NCBI RefSeq assembly: GCF_000524195.1 | Contig: NW_020170437.1 | Span: 133,525-197,524, forward strand | Length of the DNA stretch: 64,000 bases | Origin: Echinococcus granulosus | Taxonomy: Eukaryota; Platyhelminthes; Cestoda; Cyclophyllidea; Taeniidae | Direction: 5' to 3' | Translations under genes and position numbers: made by a program | The notes under the pieces: generated by a model | The model's database searches: none | What the model was told of the DNA's origin: nothing | The model's input: only the letters and a program-made list of their open reading frames with translations | Shown: in pieces, positions 48,022 to 60,918 of the stretch | Layout: every line of letters begins with the position of its first letter | How positions within the stretch are numbered: the first letter of the stretch is position 1

Positions 48022-50950
48022 ACTCTTTCCAAGGCAAACGAATCAAAACGCGACCAAACAAATTTGAAGCGGCACCACAGAGAAGGAGCTTATTATAACA
48101 ATCTAGAGTAGTCCATACGGCTTTAACATCTTTGGCTTAAAATATTGCACCTGCTTAAATTCCTTTGCTTTTAAAGTTTAGTAATTACTTCAACTATTTT
48201 ACGGACAAAATTTGGTGCACCAGATCTGAGTCTATGTATGATACACACCTGAGTTCGCCCTATTCTCCTTCCAAATCGCCAATTGATGATCACCCTTATT
48301 TTAAGCTACGTAATCAGAGCCCCTTTTGAAGTGATTTGGAGCAACGACTCTTAGCACAGATCTGTCGTAATCAGAATAGTTTTCATTTTGAACCGAGTCG
48401 GCTTGCCACTACCACCGATTTTTTTCCGAAGTCACAATAAGACAAAGTAATGTGAATGAACGCATTAAGAGGGCATGCAGGCGCTGTGTAGCAGAGCAAA
48501 ACACACCCTTCAGAGATCGAATTACCCGCGTAGTCAAAACAACTAAAGAATCCACCGAACCACCAATGTAGAACCTGATTGAAACAAAACCTTGCATTTT
48601 CTGTATAAATAGTGACGAAATCACTAGATTTAATGCCATCCGACCCCCTACACAGATTATCAATGGTACTCTGCACTCCAGAAGGCTTTCATAGGAAAAA
48701 CATATCGTGTTTATTTATGTTTTCTTTGTTAATGAGATGAGTGAACTTGCTTTTCTTCTAAAGCGTGGAGATTGAATCCATTAACCACTATGGCGCTGGG
48801 TGGTACGTGTTCCTTTATTCAACTCCTTTTACCGTCAAATATTATCGTTTTCGGTTCAATGTACCTACCCCAAGACCGAAATTTTTGCTTTTATAGGGGC
48901 TTTATTCTGTTTGCTGTGTTTGTTTCAACTACTCAGTTATAAAAAATGCTAGAACGCCAGCTTTTGGTCGGTAATTGTCATGTTTGTTCTTGGGTACACA
49001 GTAAATCATGAATTGAAAATGCATTCAAATATGTATTATCTCATTTCTCATTGTGTTTGTACTTCACTCGCGTTTGCGAAAATAAAGCTTAAGAACAACT
49101 TGTCTATAATGATCTACTTACATGGGACCACTTCCAGCTTGCCGGTTTCGCGTTTCCCCGTGTTTTTTTCACTCAGCCATGTGTACTGGTTTGAGGCATT
49201 CGCGAAGCAAACTAGTCTTTTTGTCACGAGGCACCGTATGTGCGCTGCCAAATGTGGAAGGTTTTTGAATTGGCGATCCGGCGACATGACGCATGGTCTA
49301 GTTTGGAATCTTAGCTACAGCCAAAGTTAAACAACTGGTGTTATCGATACCAACGTCTGTCGGTGCAATAGATTTCCTTATAAAAATGTGTTGCTTATTA
49401 ATTTTTAGTAACAAAATAACAGTGTAAGATTAAGGGTTTGACATGGCGCAGCCGCGATGCGTCGGTGTGACCGATCCGCTCAATTGGAAAGGCTATCTAC
49501 CAATTTCGTCTGACTTGCATAGTACAATTCACGGTCGTTATGTTTGCATCCTGGAACACCCAGATTTACAGTCATATTCCAATTTGTATATTTATGCCAT
49601 CCAAATGTCATGTTGTGAAGAAGCTTCTGACTTTTTAAGTTGCCGCTCCATTCAACAGAGGGACTTTACTTAATCGGAATCAGTCTTTTGTGCTCCTTAT
49701 AAGTGGGTTAGTGGGTAGATGAATTAGTTTGTTCATCAAAATCAACAAAAAAAGAACAAAATTGCTAGCAAAACTCCTTACGCGTGTCGCATTTCACCTA
49801 CAGTAACTTCGGAAAATTCACACAGTAGGATTCGTAATGCAGCAGTGACGGTGACTCTCAGTTGGGTAGTTAAGGTCATATGAGCTTGTGGCTGAGTCTG
49901 TAGACTGCGAGCCTGTGTAGCCTGTATACCTCGGTATTCAGCTGACTGATTATCATCACCGAAAGAAATCGACTTAGATTTACAATATCTCGGCTGCTTA
50001 ATAAATAATTTTAATAGTCTCAGAATGGGGGGTAGTTCAATTACCTACTTACATTAAGCTAAGAAATATCACATTCTCGGATTTGCGTATCGACCACACA
50101 AACAAAAGTCACAACTAAATTACTGCTACCACAAATAAAGTGCATAATTCGAGGTTGGTTTGAAAAATAATCTGATCACTGCGTGCATAAGCGGTTCGCC
50201 GTGGATTTGGTGACCTGACCAGCAGTAGACGTGGTGTGGAGACGGTGGGTCATAAAGCAGGAGCGCCAGTACCACGGCTTACTGTGGTGACTAATCGATC
50301 GATCAATCGATCGGGCTTGAGGTGAAACCTCAACCCAATCCGAGGTAGACGAGGCAGGGGATGCAAGCTGCCCCGAAACTAGCCCCATTTATTATGCCGA
50401 GTTCTGTAAGAAAACGGAATTGCTCACACCTTTCAACTGACACAAAGGAGGGCGTCCAACTGAATGTCTGTGGCCCAAAGTAGTTGCTACACTTCCTTAG
50501 GGATTAAAATCCTCTATACTCGCTGATGTGAAGGAAAAACGATCCTTTATGGATCAACCATTTCAATGAGACCATGGGGAAGTGAATATAAAAAAGAGTT
50601 TTACTTTAAGGATATGAAAAACATCCGCTCTTTTGAGATGCGTATCCGCGTCTACTTCAGAGTGCATTTGTATAAAACGATTTGGGTATTCAATTGTTCC
50701 CTTATCTCAGTTATTTTTCCATGCCGAATTTGCACAGGAAAATCGTAGTAATTTCAACTTTGAACTGTTTGGGAACAACTAAACTGAACATTTCAATGCT
50801 ATTATCGGAAATCACTACCACCTCTTAACAAGAGGACCCAGTCTGTTCTTCACTTGAGATGAAAATACAATGGGACATTTTGATGCCAATCCACCAACCA
50901 TAAGAAAGTTCATTTCATTTCCATTATCCTTCACGATTCATGTGGCAAAC
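48022..50950. other. No gene assigned
   Basis: AT-rich. Open frames at 48980-49330 and 49443-49673 (plus) and 50176-50388 (minus) match no family I know; the last is Ser/Thr-rich and may be part of an exon. A cluster of ATCGAT repeats with a TTGAGGT/ACCTCAA stem lies at about 50292-50334. Confidence 0.5.
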
Positions 50951-51510
50951 CATGACGATCGTCATTCTGGCAGGAACTGGATTGGCGTCACGGGCAGGCG
51001 CAGCCGCGGCGTGACAGCAGCAGTTTGTGGCGCCGGGCCCCATCCGCAATGCAAGTCTGAACCAGTGCGCCGGACACGTACAATGACGACGACGACGACG
51101 ACTACGAGGAGGAGGACGAGGCTGGGAGAGCGCCATACCGTCGTTGTGGTGATGCACACGCATGCAGCGTGTGGGGTGTGTGGTGAGTCAGACAAACGTG
51201 TGGCCGGGTACGAGTGCATGTGAGTGCGTGCGTGCCTGCCTCGAGTGCGTACGTACGTGCAAGTCGGCTGACGGATGCGCCTGGCCTCCATTTGCCACAG
51301 CAGTAACGTCTGTGCGCACTCTTCACCCCACACACACACCGTGCCACGCCACACCACACCACGTCAGAATAGGCTGGGTCGGGCCACAGGCTACGGCCGC
51401 AAACGGGTGGCAGTGGCCATGTATCGCATTGCGTTGGCCCAATGCACGAATGGGCTGCACTGCCTTCAATACACTGGGCTTAAGCTGTATACGCGTATCA
51501 AATGAATGCT
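50951..51510. promoter_or_regulatory. GC-rich, repeat-bearing island
   Basis: A sharp GC-rich block with an ACG triplet run (about 51085-51103), GT/CA-rich and ACGTACGT-like stretches (about 51240-51265) and ACACCACACC repeats (about 51345-51362). Open frames exist in several frames on both strands at once, which reflects composition. It is probably a promoter or CpG-rich regulatory island; the gene it serves was not identified. Confidence 0.4.
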
Positions 51511-53415
51511 TCGGCCAACATGTGCGAAATTGATCCAACTTCTGCCACTGCTGTCAAGCCGAGTGGGCGAGAAGCAAAATGTAATGCGTTGTCGGGGCTA
51601 ATAATCTCGAGCGCATTATTCGGGATTCGTGCAACTTGGTTTCACAACTCTGTACACCCACTTGACAAAAATGCGATATTTTATAGGATAGAGGAATGCT
51701 ACGTGTTCACATAAATGGCAAATTTTATAGTAAACAAACATGATCAATGGGTAAATAAGCGTCACTTCTTCTGTCCGAGTGTTAGTGTTTTCACTATAAG
51801 CCAGCATAGCCTGCTAAGCCTAGTTTTGGCTCCCTCGGTGACATAAAATAATTTTTGTGCATGCATGTAGCTTAATGAATGGAAGTAGGAAGTGCGGGAG
51901 TTCGCCTATTCTGGCACGCTGCTATAATCTGTTTCAGATGAACGGGCTTGAAAGCTTGTTGTTGATGGTAAGAGTCGGGTCGTAGCTTATGTCGATTTAC
52001 GGTTCCGTTAGGAGCAACCCATTACTGGCGTTTTTGGAGAACTACGTACATATCTTAAGTTTAAGGGGGGAAATAGGAAATTTACGAAGCATTCCACATC
52101 ACCCTAGTACTAGAAGTTGATAGTGAGTACTAAGTTCGCGGGAAGGAAGGATATTTTAAAGACCGGAAGCTGTATATAAAGTTTTAGTGGTGACAGGTAG
52201 TGTAAGCATCGCCGCAAAAAAGACTAACGCGCTTTTGAGTAGGCACTATCCATACCATGTTAGATTATGGTATGGGTGATACTTTGTAGAGTTCCTCTTG
52301 AATCAGGCCGTGGCTATGCGCATAACTGCTACTTTTATCAGCCAATGTTAAAATTGTACTGATTTGCATGGTTTCGTTGGGGTTTTTACACGGTTTATAA
52401 AGTTATCACAGCAAGTAGATGCAAATACGAGTGGCACTTCAAAGCCCCGTGTTCAGAACGCGAACATGTGACTATCAAGAGGCTCATTTAGGAGTGGCAT
52501 CATGAGCAAAATACCGTCGACGAAAATCCGGCATAATTTATGCTCCTCATTGATTAGCTAATATCGGGTACGCGACTCGCCGCCAGAACCCCTTCCTTAG
52601 ATGCAGATATCCGACCTGGTGGGAGTAGATATGTGGACAGTATGACAGCTGTGTTCGTAAAAAGTGGTGGGACTTGTTCAGGGTTGGAGCCCGCGCACTA
52701 AGGAAATAACTAACTAGGCATTTGACACGCTAGTACCAGCCCAGAATGAACTGAGCACCTGATCAAAGGTACTGCCCATGCAAACGTACTAAGGCAATAA
52801 CCACTTTGGGTAAGCGATCTATGGGAGGGCTTCAGGGAGGTTTTCCGCCATTGGCCAAACCAGATCAATAAGGGAACCCGCTTGCTTGGAGAACCGCTCG
52901 GAGAACAACCAGCACCGTTATCGCAATAGACTAGAACTGGCTGGAAGAACTCAGCCCAATGTTAGCACAAGCTCCAGCCGAGGGCCTGGGCAGAGCAGCC
53001 ACCCTGAGACGCTTGCATGTCAAGCGCACCCCAAAATCCGACGTCCAATCACAACCCTCGGTAATAGGGCACAAGCGGTCAGCTCACACGGCCCAGCATA
53101 CAAACCACACAATACTCAAGATCTCTTAGTGCAACGTCAGCTACAACTCACACCATCCGAAAGAACACGGGAAAGTAGACATACAATCGCACTATAGAAA
53201 AAGACCACTATCCAAAGGGTACACAGAAAAGACAACAGGGGCTGCGGAGGCGTAAAGTGGGTTGATTGAGGGAAGTTGATTACAAGGTATTTCCAACATC
53301 GCCGCAGCATAGAAAAATAGTAATGACGGTGGGCAAGCGAGAGCGTACATACTGAAGGATAAATGCAACGAGACACAAACTGTACAGAATTGAACGAATT
53401 GGCCAAATGGATCCC
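51511..53415. other. No gene assigned; possible mobile-element remnant
   Basis: The part from about 52600 to 53200 is richer in GC and has a 103-codon plus-strand open frame (52886-53197) rich in Arg, Gln, Ser and Pro without a known domain. It could be a degraded retroelement or downstream sequence of the minus-strand HMGB gene. Confidence 0.35.
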
Positions 53416-54168
53416 TTACTCGTCCTCGCCTTCCTCTCCACCCTCTTCCTCCTCTTCTTCCCCATTCTCAGCCACAGCGTCACCACTTCCTGCTTCAGGA
53501 TTAGACACAGTCGAGTTGTCAGCTTTCGACTGCTTCTTCAGTGGAACATAGATACCCTGACGATATTTGTTCATATCCTAGAAGGGAAGAGTAATGGCAA
53601 AAAACTAGCCAATAGGTGGAAGCAAGTAACACTGAATAAAGGCATGCCTCCTCGTAGCGCTGCTTGTCCTGTTGTGCGAGCGTATCATACTTCGCCTTTT
53701 CAGTACATTCCTCCCACCTTCGCCCAAGCTCCTTTGCGATATCACCGACTTTCCACTCTGGATGCTCATCACGAATTTGTTGACGGAACTCATCGCAGAA
53801 GAAGAAGAAAGCTGACAGAGCACGCTTCGGGACGGAGGGATCCTTAGCTGCCTTCCTTTTTTTGGCCTTCTTCACCCCCTCTGGGGGCACATAATCGACC
53901 ATCTCACGGTTGTAACGCTCTTTGTCTAAGGCCGCCATGTCTTCAAACCTCTTCTTCTCTTTAGGAGTCATAATCTAGAAAACATGAGCTGTCTATGGAA
54001 AATAGGACGTACCTTCCATCGCTCGGCACACTTGCGAGAAAAATCACTGAAAACAATGTGTTCTCCGGGATGCTTTTTCTTGTGCTCTTCGCGTATCACC
54101 TGAACGAAGCAGGCGTAAGCCGACATCGCCCCCTTAGGTCTATTCTTGTCCTTTAGAACACGACTCAT
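53416..54168 (-). CDS. HMGB: HMGB-type high mobility group protein, two HMG boxes and acidic tail
   Basis: Exons: 54168-54013, 53974-53648, 53577-53416 (TAA), giving 214 residues (human HMGB1 has 215). HMGB proteins bend DNA and help assemble nucleoprotein complexes in the nucleus; some are also released as signals. Box A starts [18 protein letters not shown], with [13 protein letters not shown] and [20 protein letters not shown] basic linker ([20 protein letters not shown]) leads into box B with [33 protein letters not shown] and [14 protein letters not shown]. The tail is Asp/Glu-rich and short. Intron 1 is 38 nt. Intron 2 (53578-53647, 70 nt) is best read as a GC-AG intron, joining RYEE to DMNKYRQG; a GT donor 15 nt downstream would add five residues. 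An acceptor, CCTTTAG, lies seven bases before the ATG. Confidence 0.95.
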
Positions 54169-54549
54169 TTCCTTCTAAAGGCATATAAAAGCGGAGCATC
54201 AAAAAGGCACCACATACACAGAGGTAGGCAATACAGGTAGCCTTACCACGCCCAGCAAGCCTATGCTAGCTTGTATGGAGATAGCTTAGCTATTTGGCTG
54301 TAGACAGCGCTGGCTACAATCAATCTATGCGTATGGCGAACCAGCCAATGAGGATAGGCAGTGAATAAAAGTAGTTGGCATTAAAATTGCAAATAAGGTT
54401 AAAATACTGCCATTCGGAATAACCGCAAAAAAGCACTTTAAGCTTTTGTGGTGTATTTGCCCTCTTGAACTAAAACTGCTGAAACCAAAGATGTTGTTTT
54501 GTTTTAATGTATCATGTAACCAGCACTAGAGTTGAATGACGTTCCATAA
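54169..54549. promoter_or_regulatory. Shared divergent promoter region of HMGB and EXOC1
   Basis: 381 bp between two start codons on opposite strands. It contains an inverted-repeat-like GCTAGC/TAGCTTAGCTA stretch around 54268-54290 and GCCAATG at about 54343. A bidirectional promoter is the simplest reading, although 5' introns could place the true transcription starts elsewhere. Confidence 0.5.
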
Positions 54550-57500
54550 ATGGATACCAAACTGAAAAGTACTTTTGTAAAACTATTTTATTCAACAAAT
54601 GAAAGGATAGCCTGTGCAGTGGAGGTTAGAAGACTTAATAAAGTCAGGAAGAGGGCGAAGTTTTTGGCGTTTTCGAGTAATTGTTTCTATTTTGATGCAA
54701 CTTTAGTTTCGATTGAGAAGCCTCCCGTTATACAAATTTATATGGTTAAATCTAACGAAAAACACGACTTCTCCAAAAAGCTCCTAATGAACTCTCAAAC
54801 TCTTAAGGTCGTCGACTGCCACGATGTGTCGGAACAACCATCGTATGATATTGAATTAAAGACAGATACAAAGGTATCCTCTTTTAGCCTAAACAGATGT
54901 TTTGCGTCAAATATAACAACATTTGCTAGTTTTATGGTCAACTTACCGAGGTAGTGCGAACGTTCTATCTTCCTGATTTGTGTAGAGATGGTGCCGTACC
55001 CGTAACAGTGACACTTAAAGCCAACGTTTTGGAGAGTATTTTCTTGACTCCATAATCGATTATGCATGCCACATTTAGTGGCACGATTACCACTCTTAGA
55101 AATACTACTACGTACTTATCTGTAAATTTTATTCTACGGTAGAGCGTTTCCTTTTGTGTAGTCGTGGCGGGTTTCTGCGATTCGACTGGAAGAGAAGAAA
55201 CGGTTCATATCGATGTTTTGCAGAGCCGTAGCAATTTACCAGCCACAAATTTATCGTGAAATTCTGTTAAAGAACCTACCAGAGGGAATAGAATTCTCTG
55301 TGGCCACACCTGAGGCTCTGGAGGTGGCTATCGGTGCGTTTTGGTTTTTTCCCTTTCACCACTTATTATTGCGCTTCCCCGTCTGACGTAGCTCGCGTAT
55401 ATAAGGTTGTTTCCCGAAGGATGCCATTTGATTTACATTGATCATAGTATATGCCTTCGCAGGCTGCGGTAAACCAGCCTCTAAATATTCTGAATTTATT
55501 TACAGGGGAATTTTGGGGCGATTCTTCTGTTGCAGCCGAGGTGTCTGAGGCATCGGCCTTTGGTCAAAGACCTGGTGATGGCTACAATACCTTGACGAAT
55601 CGTGAAGAATCTGACTTGAAGAAGTTCTTTGACCGAACCACATCGGAAGATATATTTGATGCTGATTCATTAATGCGGAACCTGCAAAAATACTTGTTTG
55701 ATGCAGAAGGTGTACGCTTGAGTGCGCTTTTGCCAAATTTTGCCATCTAACTTCTGGTTGAAGCATCATTATTTGTTTTTCAGAGCAATGTGCATTTTAT
55801 TGTGGAATCAGAACAAAAGGTGGTGGCCTTAATCAGTGCACTTGACATGGCTTTGGAGGAGCTTGACTCTATGGAAGCCAAGTTAGATGCATATCACCAA
55901 TATATTGCCGTGGGTTCGCTGCGGGATTCTTAATTTAGCATAATATACATTAATTTTCATTCCAACTTTTAATAGCTTAGCGTTAGATGCTTGTAGCCGC
56001 CTATTAAATATCCCAAATACGACTACTTTGAGTAGTCAAACTTTGCATTTTTTTCATTCATATTCATGGATGCAAAGCCAGTGACTTTTCATTCTCGCTT
56101 TCGAATATGGTCAGAATATAAGACCAGTTGTTCTGCTTAGTCACTTAAAAGTATACTTCTGCAGCAGTCAGTATCTAGGCCTTTACCATTTAATTTACGT
56201 AATGCTGTAATCCAGACTGTTTTGGAAGTTTATTTTACCAAAAAGATACATAGCATTCGTATAACTTTGGAGTGAGAGCTTATTCATATTTGTATAAGTA
56301 TTGTTATTAGCTAAATCTGGGTTTTTGCACTTTGCCCGCAATGTGCATTCACGTACCTGTTTTCAGTCATCATACGTTGGCACCGATCCTTTGTAAAGGT
56401 TGAGCATTTAGACTGTGATTTTATCCCTATTGGACACACGAAGTTGAGATTGATACGTTATTTTTCTGCTTCTTTTTCAATGGAACCAAGGACGTGGAGG
56501 AGTCCATGTCAGGGCTGCAGGATCGCGATCAGCTGGCGCAAATTACTGGCGACAATCGGCGTCTGCTGTTAGATACTCTGGAACACATCGTCGCAAGCCT
56601 CTCGGTAAATGCGGGCGTTCTCAAGACTCTTGAGGAGGAGGCCGATATGATGGACATAGATCGCTACAAGGAAGCTGCCTCCTGCCTTGACGCTCTCTTC
56701 ACCGCCGAAAGAATACCCGGTATGACCCCCTATCTTCCGCTTACCACAATTGTGCATCTAGCTGTGGTCAACTTATTCACACACGTCATATGAGTCTGCA
56801 GCGCTTCTTAGTCGAGGCTGCTGTTCCCGCCTCTCTTCCCAATTCTTCGTTAAACTTTCATGCTGTACATTTGATGCTGACCGATTCTTACGTCGAGCCG
56901 TGACTATTTGCGAACTATCAAGAAAGATCAGTGTGTTGTTAAGCTACAATTGTAGCTGACTGAAGACATTTTTGTTTAAAACGAATAAGCCGTGACAAGT
57001 AACTTAAACGCCGTTTTTAGTCACCCAGGCGAGCTTTTTATAATTTGTGTCGTCCTCAGGCTAGAAAGTAATATGTTCTTCCTCTGTTTGTGAACAACAA
57101 AGAGGTGTCATACTAAAGCCTCTCTTGGCACATTGTTCTGAATGGGTCTTGGGTAGGAATATTGCGATCGGGTTTCCCATATTGCAAGCAAAAGAATGAA
57201 GCTGATAGTGTTGCTCTCTAGTTACACGGCATCGATTCGCAGTTTCACCGCGCTCTGGTCTACTCTGGTTCCAGGTTGCGATGTGCTGTTACACGCGTCC
57301 CCTCACGCTTTGTAAGTGTAAGTACATAGGTCTCTTCTGAGCGGTTTTCATCTCTTTCTGCGAAGCGATGAAGGTTTATAAGTTTCACACCTCACAATGT
57401 ATAATTTGTGCTTTTTGTCTTCATTGACAAGTCATTCCACAAATTGCCAATAGTCTTGAGTAGGAGGTGGCAGTTTGACTGCATTCAAGGAAGCGTTAGC

Positions 57501-60500
57501 ACGAGAGAGGTTCATTCTTCGGCTGGGAGTCGTAGCGCCGTGTTATTTCGGAAAAGAACTCTTCGGCAGCGTTGAGGATATTGATAGAATGCATCTCCTA
57601 CTGGAAGTGTTTGTTACCTTGATTGTCAGTAGTCTGGGATTGAATGCGTGGTTGCACGAGGCGAAGAGGTGTTTGATTCATTTCATTACCTCGTAGGTGA
57701 GGAGCACCTGCAGGCGGTGTCTGAAAAGTCACTGGAGTTGGTGGCGTTGCGAGACAAGTTTGCCAAGCGCCTCTCTCACCAAGTGAATGCGATGGTGGTG
57801 CGTTTCTGTAGCCAGCTGATGCGCATCGCTCCGGGGGCAGGCGGGGTAGGTGTAAGCGGCAGTCTGGCGGACCTCTCCGGAGGCGCCTCGCGCCACCACC
57901 GCCTCCACGTTCCAGGCTCCGGCAGCGTCCTAAATCTCTCCGGCTCACGTTCTAACCTTTCTACCTCCCCCACTGGTTCCAACAATGGTACCAGCCTCAA
58001 TCACTGCCAAGAACTGCTCGGAGTTCAGCGCTCTGAGATCTTGCAGCTCTCTTCCCTCGTAGGTGGATGGCTACAAAGCAATCGAACTGATGTGTTTCGC
58101 ACGCTTAAGAAGGTAAACTTTATATGAGTATCCTTTGTTATCCCTTGGGGCTCTGACTTATTCTACAACTGTGCTTAGTTTTAGCTCAGCTTGCTGATAA
58201 CTCACTCCTAGTACATCATACCACTGTGATTACACCTTATTTGAAGGTTGCGTTGTAATACATCCCAAAATTTCATTTTTCACTTAAAATTGTAGCAATA
58301 TATAGAAAAAATGCAGGCTTTCTTCCATCGTGTGTATCATGAAATTATCCAACAGGGGATACAGACGATTCTTTCTCTAACAAAATCGTCGAAACGTACG
58401 TTGGATGTTGTTTTGATTAAGCCGTATTAATTTTGCCCTATTAACAGAATCATTTTGCAATATGCAGATGAATCTGTGAAGCAGGACTCCGATAACTGCA
58501 GCGTCTTGGTCGTATCACAGAGCAATGCTTTGAACCAATTCAAACCAGTGCGTTCCAACCTGTTTACAATCTAGTCATCGTAGATTGAAACGCTGCTGTT
58601 GCTAATACGCTGTCTGAGCCTACTACATTTGCTTCATTATCATTCGAAGGACCCATTTATGGATCTGTTTACTTTTGTAACATTGTGTAATATTTTGAGT
58701 ATTAGATCCACATCTATCCTTATTTAAAACTTTAGCTTTGAATTTCCAATTTTATGAGAAAGACAGTTCCCTCTGTTTTGTCTATGTTAGGTATTCGTAA
58801 AGCTTATGGATCAGCTATCCTCCGTAGTCGATGGCGAAAAAAATTTTATTATGGACTTCTTTTGTCTGGAAAAATGCAAGGTATTTTTTGTATTTTTTCC
58901 TTTTGGAAGCTGAGTGTAGAAATCCTTGTACGTTCCATTGCCTAAATATTAGTAGGTTATAATAAATTTCAGTTGGTCAGCATAATCGTCTCAAATAATT
59001 CATTACTTATGATGTTCTTTTTACTCGTAATTCCGAGTTTTTTGTGTTTCTCGCCTCAGATTAACCAATGCACGTCAATCGAAAGTTTCTATATACTGGT
59101 CGATTTGGTCACTACTTTAACATCCACTAGGAATTCATCATTTTTCGTTCCTTCTCCCTCTCTAACCTGGTTAATTTTTGAATTATCTTTCTCTGCTTAA
59201 TTTATCCACTGCACATTTGTCGGCTTTGCTTGCGTCAAAACGCTTTCAGGACGAGCTCGATACATTCGCATGCATGCAGATGTTGTTCAGTGGTCTGAAT
59301 GACGGGATGGCGGAGTTGATTCGCCTGTGTGAGGGACAAAATGCTGTATTTTCAATGTTCATACTTCTGGTGCTATCTCAAATGTCTGATAAGTTTGAAG
59401 AAAGGCCGCAGGAACAGCAGACACAACAGCGAAAGAGTTTAGCTGGCTCTTTTTGGGAACAGTTGATCAAACGCTGTATTTCTGACACCAGAGGTGTTCT
59501 CAGACGACATGTAGTAAGCTTGACTTGATATAAGTACAATAATCCAAGTGGAGGATGCCTACACAGTCACTCATCCACTACTTTCCCCTTCGTGGCCTCT
59601 AGAATTCCATGAACCAAATGTTCCGTGACAGCAAGCCGAGTAGAAAGGCGCGCTGTGGTCTGCTGAACACGATGCGAGTTTATGAGAACTTTGCTGAGTC
59701 TTCACTCCTTGTCTTCGGAGCGGGCTCCACGATAATGGAGCAAGCGCACAGTGATCTCATCTGCTGCCTCATGAACGAACTCGATCGTGTCGCCGCGGAG
59801 AGCGTAAAAACACCGCCAGAAGTCGTCTTGCTAGGTTAGCGGGTTGCATCTAGTGGATATTTTACTATCATGAAGTCAGATCTGAAGTATATGTGACCTT
59901 ATGCGTACTAAAGACACTTTAAAGTGGATATGGCTTTTAGAGAACTACCATCGCTTGTATGACATCCTGTGTCGGTTGAAACTACCCTCCTTGAACGACA
60001 CTCGAAAGGAAGCCAAGGCGAGATACCAACGCGCCCTGCAAGAGTACTCTATGAACTGCATGGGACGACCCTTGGAAGATCTCCATGTGAGCTAGTCTTC
60101 TTTCTGCCACAGTGATTAAAAACAAGTTACATTATAAAATTTATACGTATCCCCTTAAGTGGCCACTCTAAATGATTGATTTCTTGGAATGATTACCTTT
60201 TGAATTGCAGAATTTTTTTGAGCAAGTCCAAAGCGCTTTGGATTCGGGAGTCCGCCCCGATGCAATTTGCTACCAATTCGCTTTTCAAAAGCATATGCTC
60301 CAAAAGATCATCAAGGAATATCCTGGCAAAGAGGTGAGCTTTTTCATCACAAAAGTTCCATGCTTGATATCTCTATTTGTGCTGAAATAATGATCATTTT
60401 GCTCTTTCGTCCCGTAATCCTTGCAGGAATCTTCATTTCTCCGATAACTGTGTCACTTAAGTCCATTATATTTATATCTAACTGGTTAAAGGCGTTTTAG

Positions 60501-60918
60501 GTTAAGAAAGGACTCGACAGTCTGCGTAAGAGAGTGGAAAAGAATCTCTCAGAGGAGGCCAATCTTTTCCCTGTAGGTTCAGAATATCTTCTTCAAGTTT
60601 ATGAATCAGCTATCCGATGTGGCGATTGGGTTAAAAGCTATCAGCTATTCCTGCATATCCTGTTGCCTTAGTATGACCTCTCAGATATTGAAATAATTAA
60701 ATGTGAAGTGCGTATTTCGTGTAGTAAAACTTATGTCTCTCTTTCAGGTTGTTTGGCGGTCGATTCAATCAGAGGTCACAAAGCAGTGTATGTTCTATGA
60801 GGAATTGATCAAGAAATGCTACTCTGACTCCGGACTGGCTCTCGATTTCACAATTGATGATCTTCAAAAATATTTCAGTGAGATAGCTAGTGCTCCTAAG
60901 CGCCATGCAATCGGCTAG
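54550..60918 (+). CDS. EXOC1: Exocyst complex component 1 (Sec3), complete, 16 exons
   Basis: Exons: 54550-54676, 54707-54950, 55224-55323, 55463-55711, 55784-55909, 56491-56719, 57697-58112, 58296-58395, 58468-58547, 58791-58880, 59250-59513, 59603-59834, 59941-60086, 60211-60333, 60501-60572, 60748-60918. They total 2,769 nt, giving 922 residues (human about 890). Sec3 is an exocyst subunit that tethers secretory vesicles at the plasma membrane, in known homologues through an N-terminal PH-like lipid-binding domain. Matches to the family: VIQIYMVKSNEKHDF with VVDCHDV (PH-like region), YNTLTNREESDL, RIPG joined to EEHLQAVSEKSLELVALRDK, VFVKLMDQLSSVVDGEKNFI, ENYHRLYDILCRLKLPSL, IIKEYPGKEVKKGLDSLRKR and VVWRSIQSEVTKQCMFYEEL. 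Intron 1 is 30 nt. A Gly/Ser-rich insertion lies in exon 7. The end of exon 4 (GGT before GTACGC) and the short exon 3 are the least certain junctions. Confidence 0.95.

Noticed and set aside
53407..53847. 146-codon plus-strand open frame
   Set aside because: It is antisense to HMGB exons 2 and 3, which encode an unmistakable HMG protein.
54885..54907. Possible 23-nt intron in EXOC1 exon 2 (GTATCC...AACAG)
   Set aside because: Too short even for this genome, and removing it would break the frame.
57464..57696. Open frame between EXOC1 exons 6 and 7, with acceptor-like TAG
   Set aside because: Joining exon 6 directly to 57697 gives an ungapped match to the Sec3 family; including this segment would insert foreign sequence.
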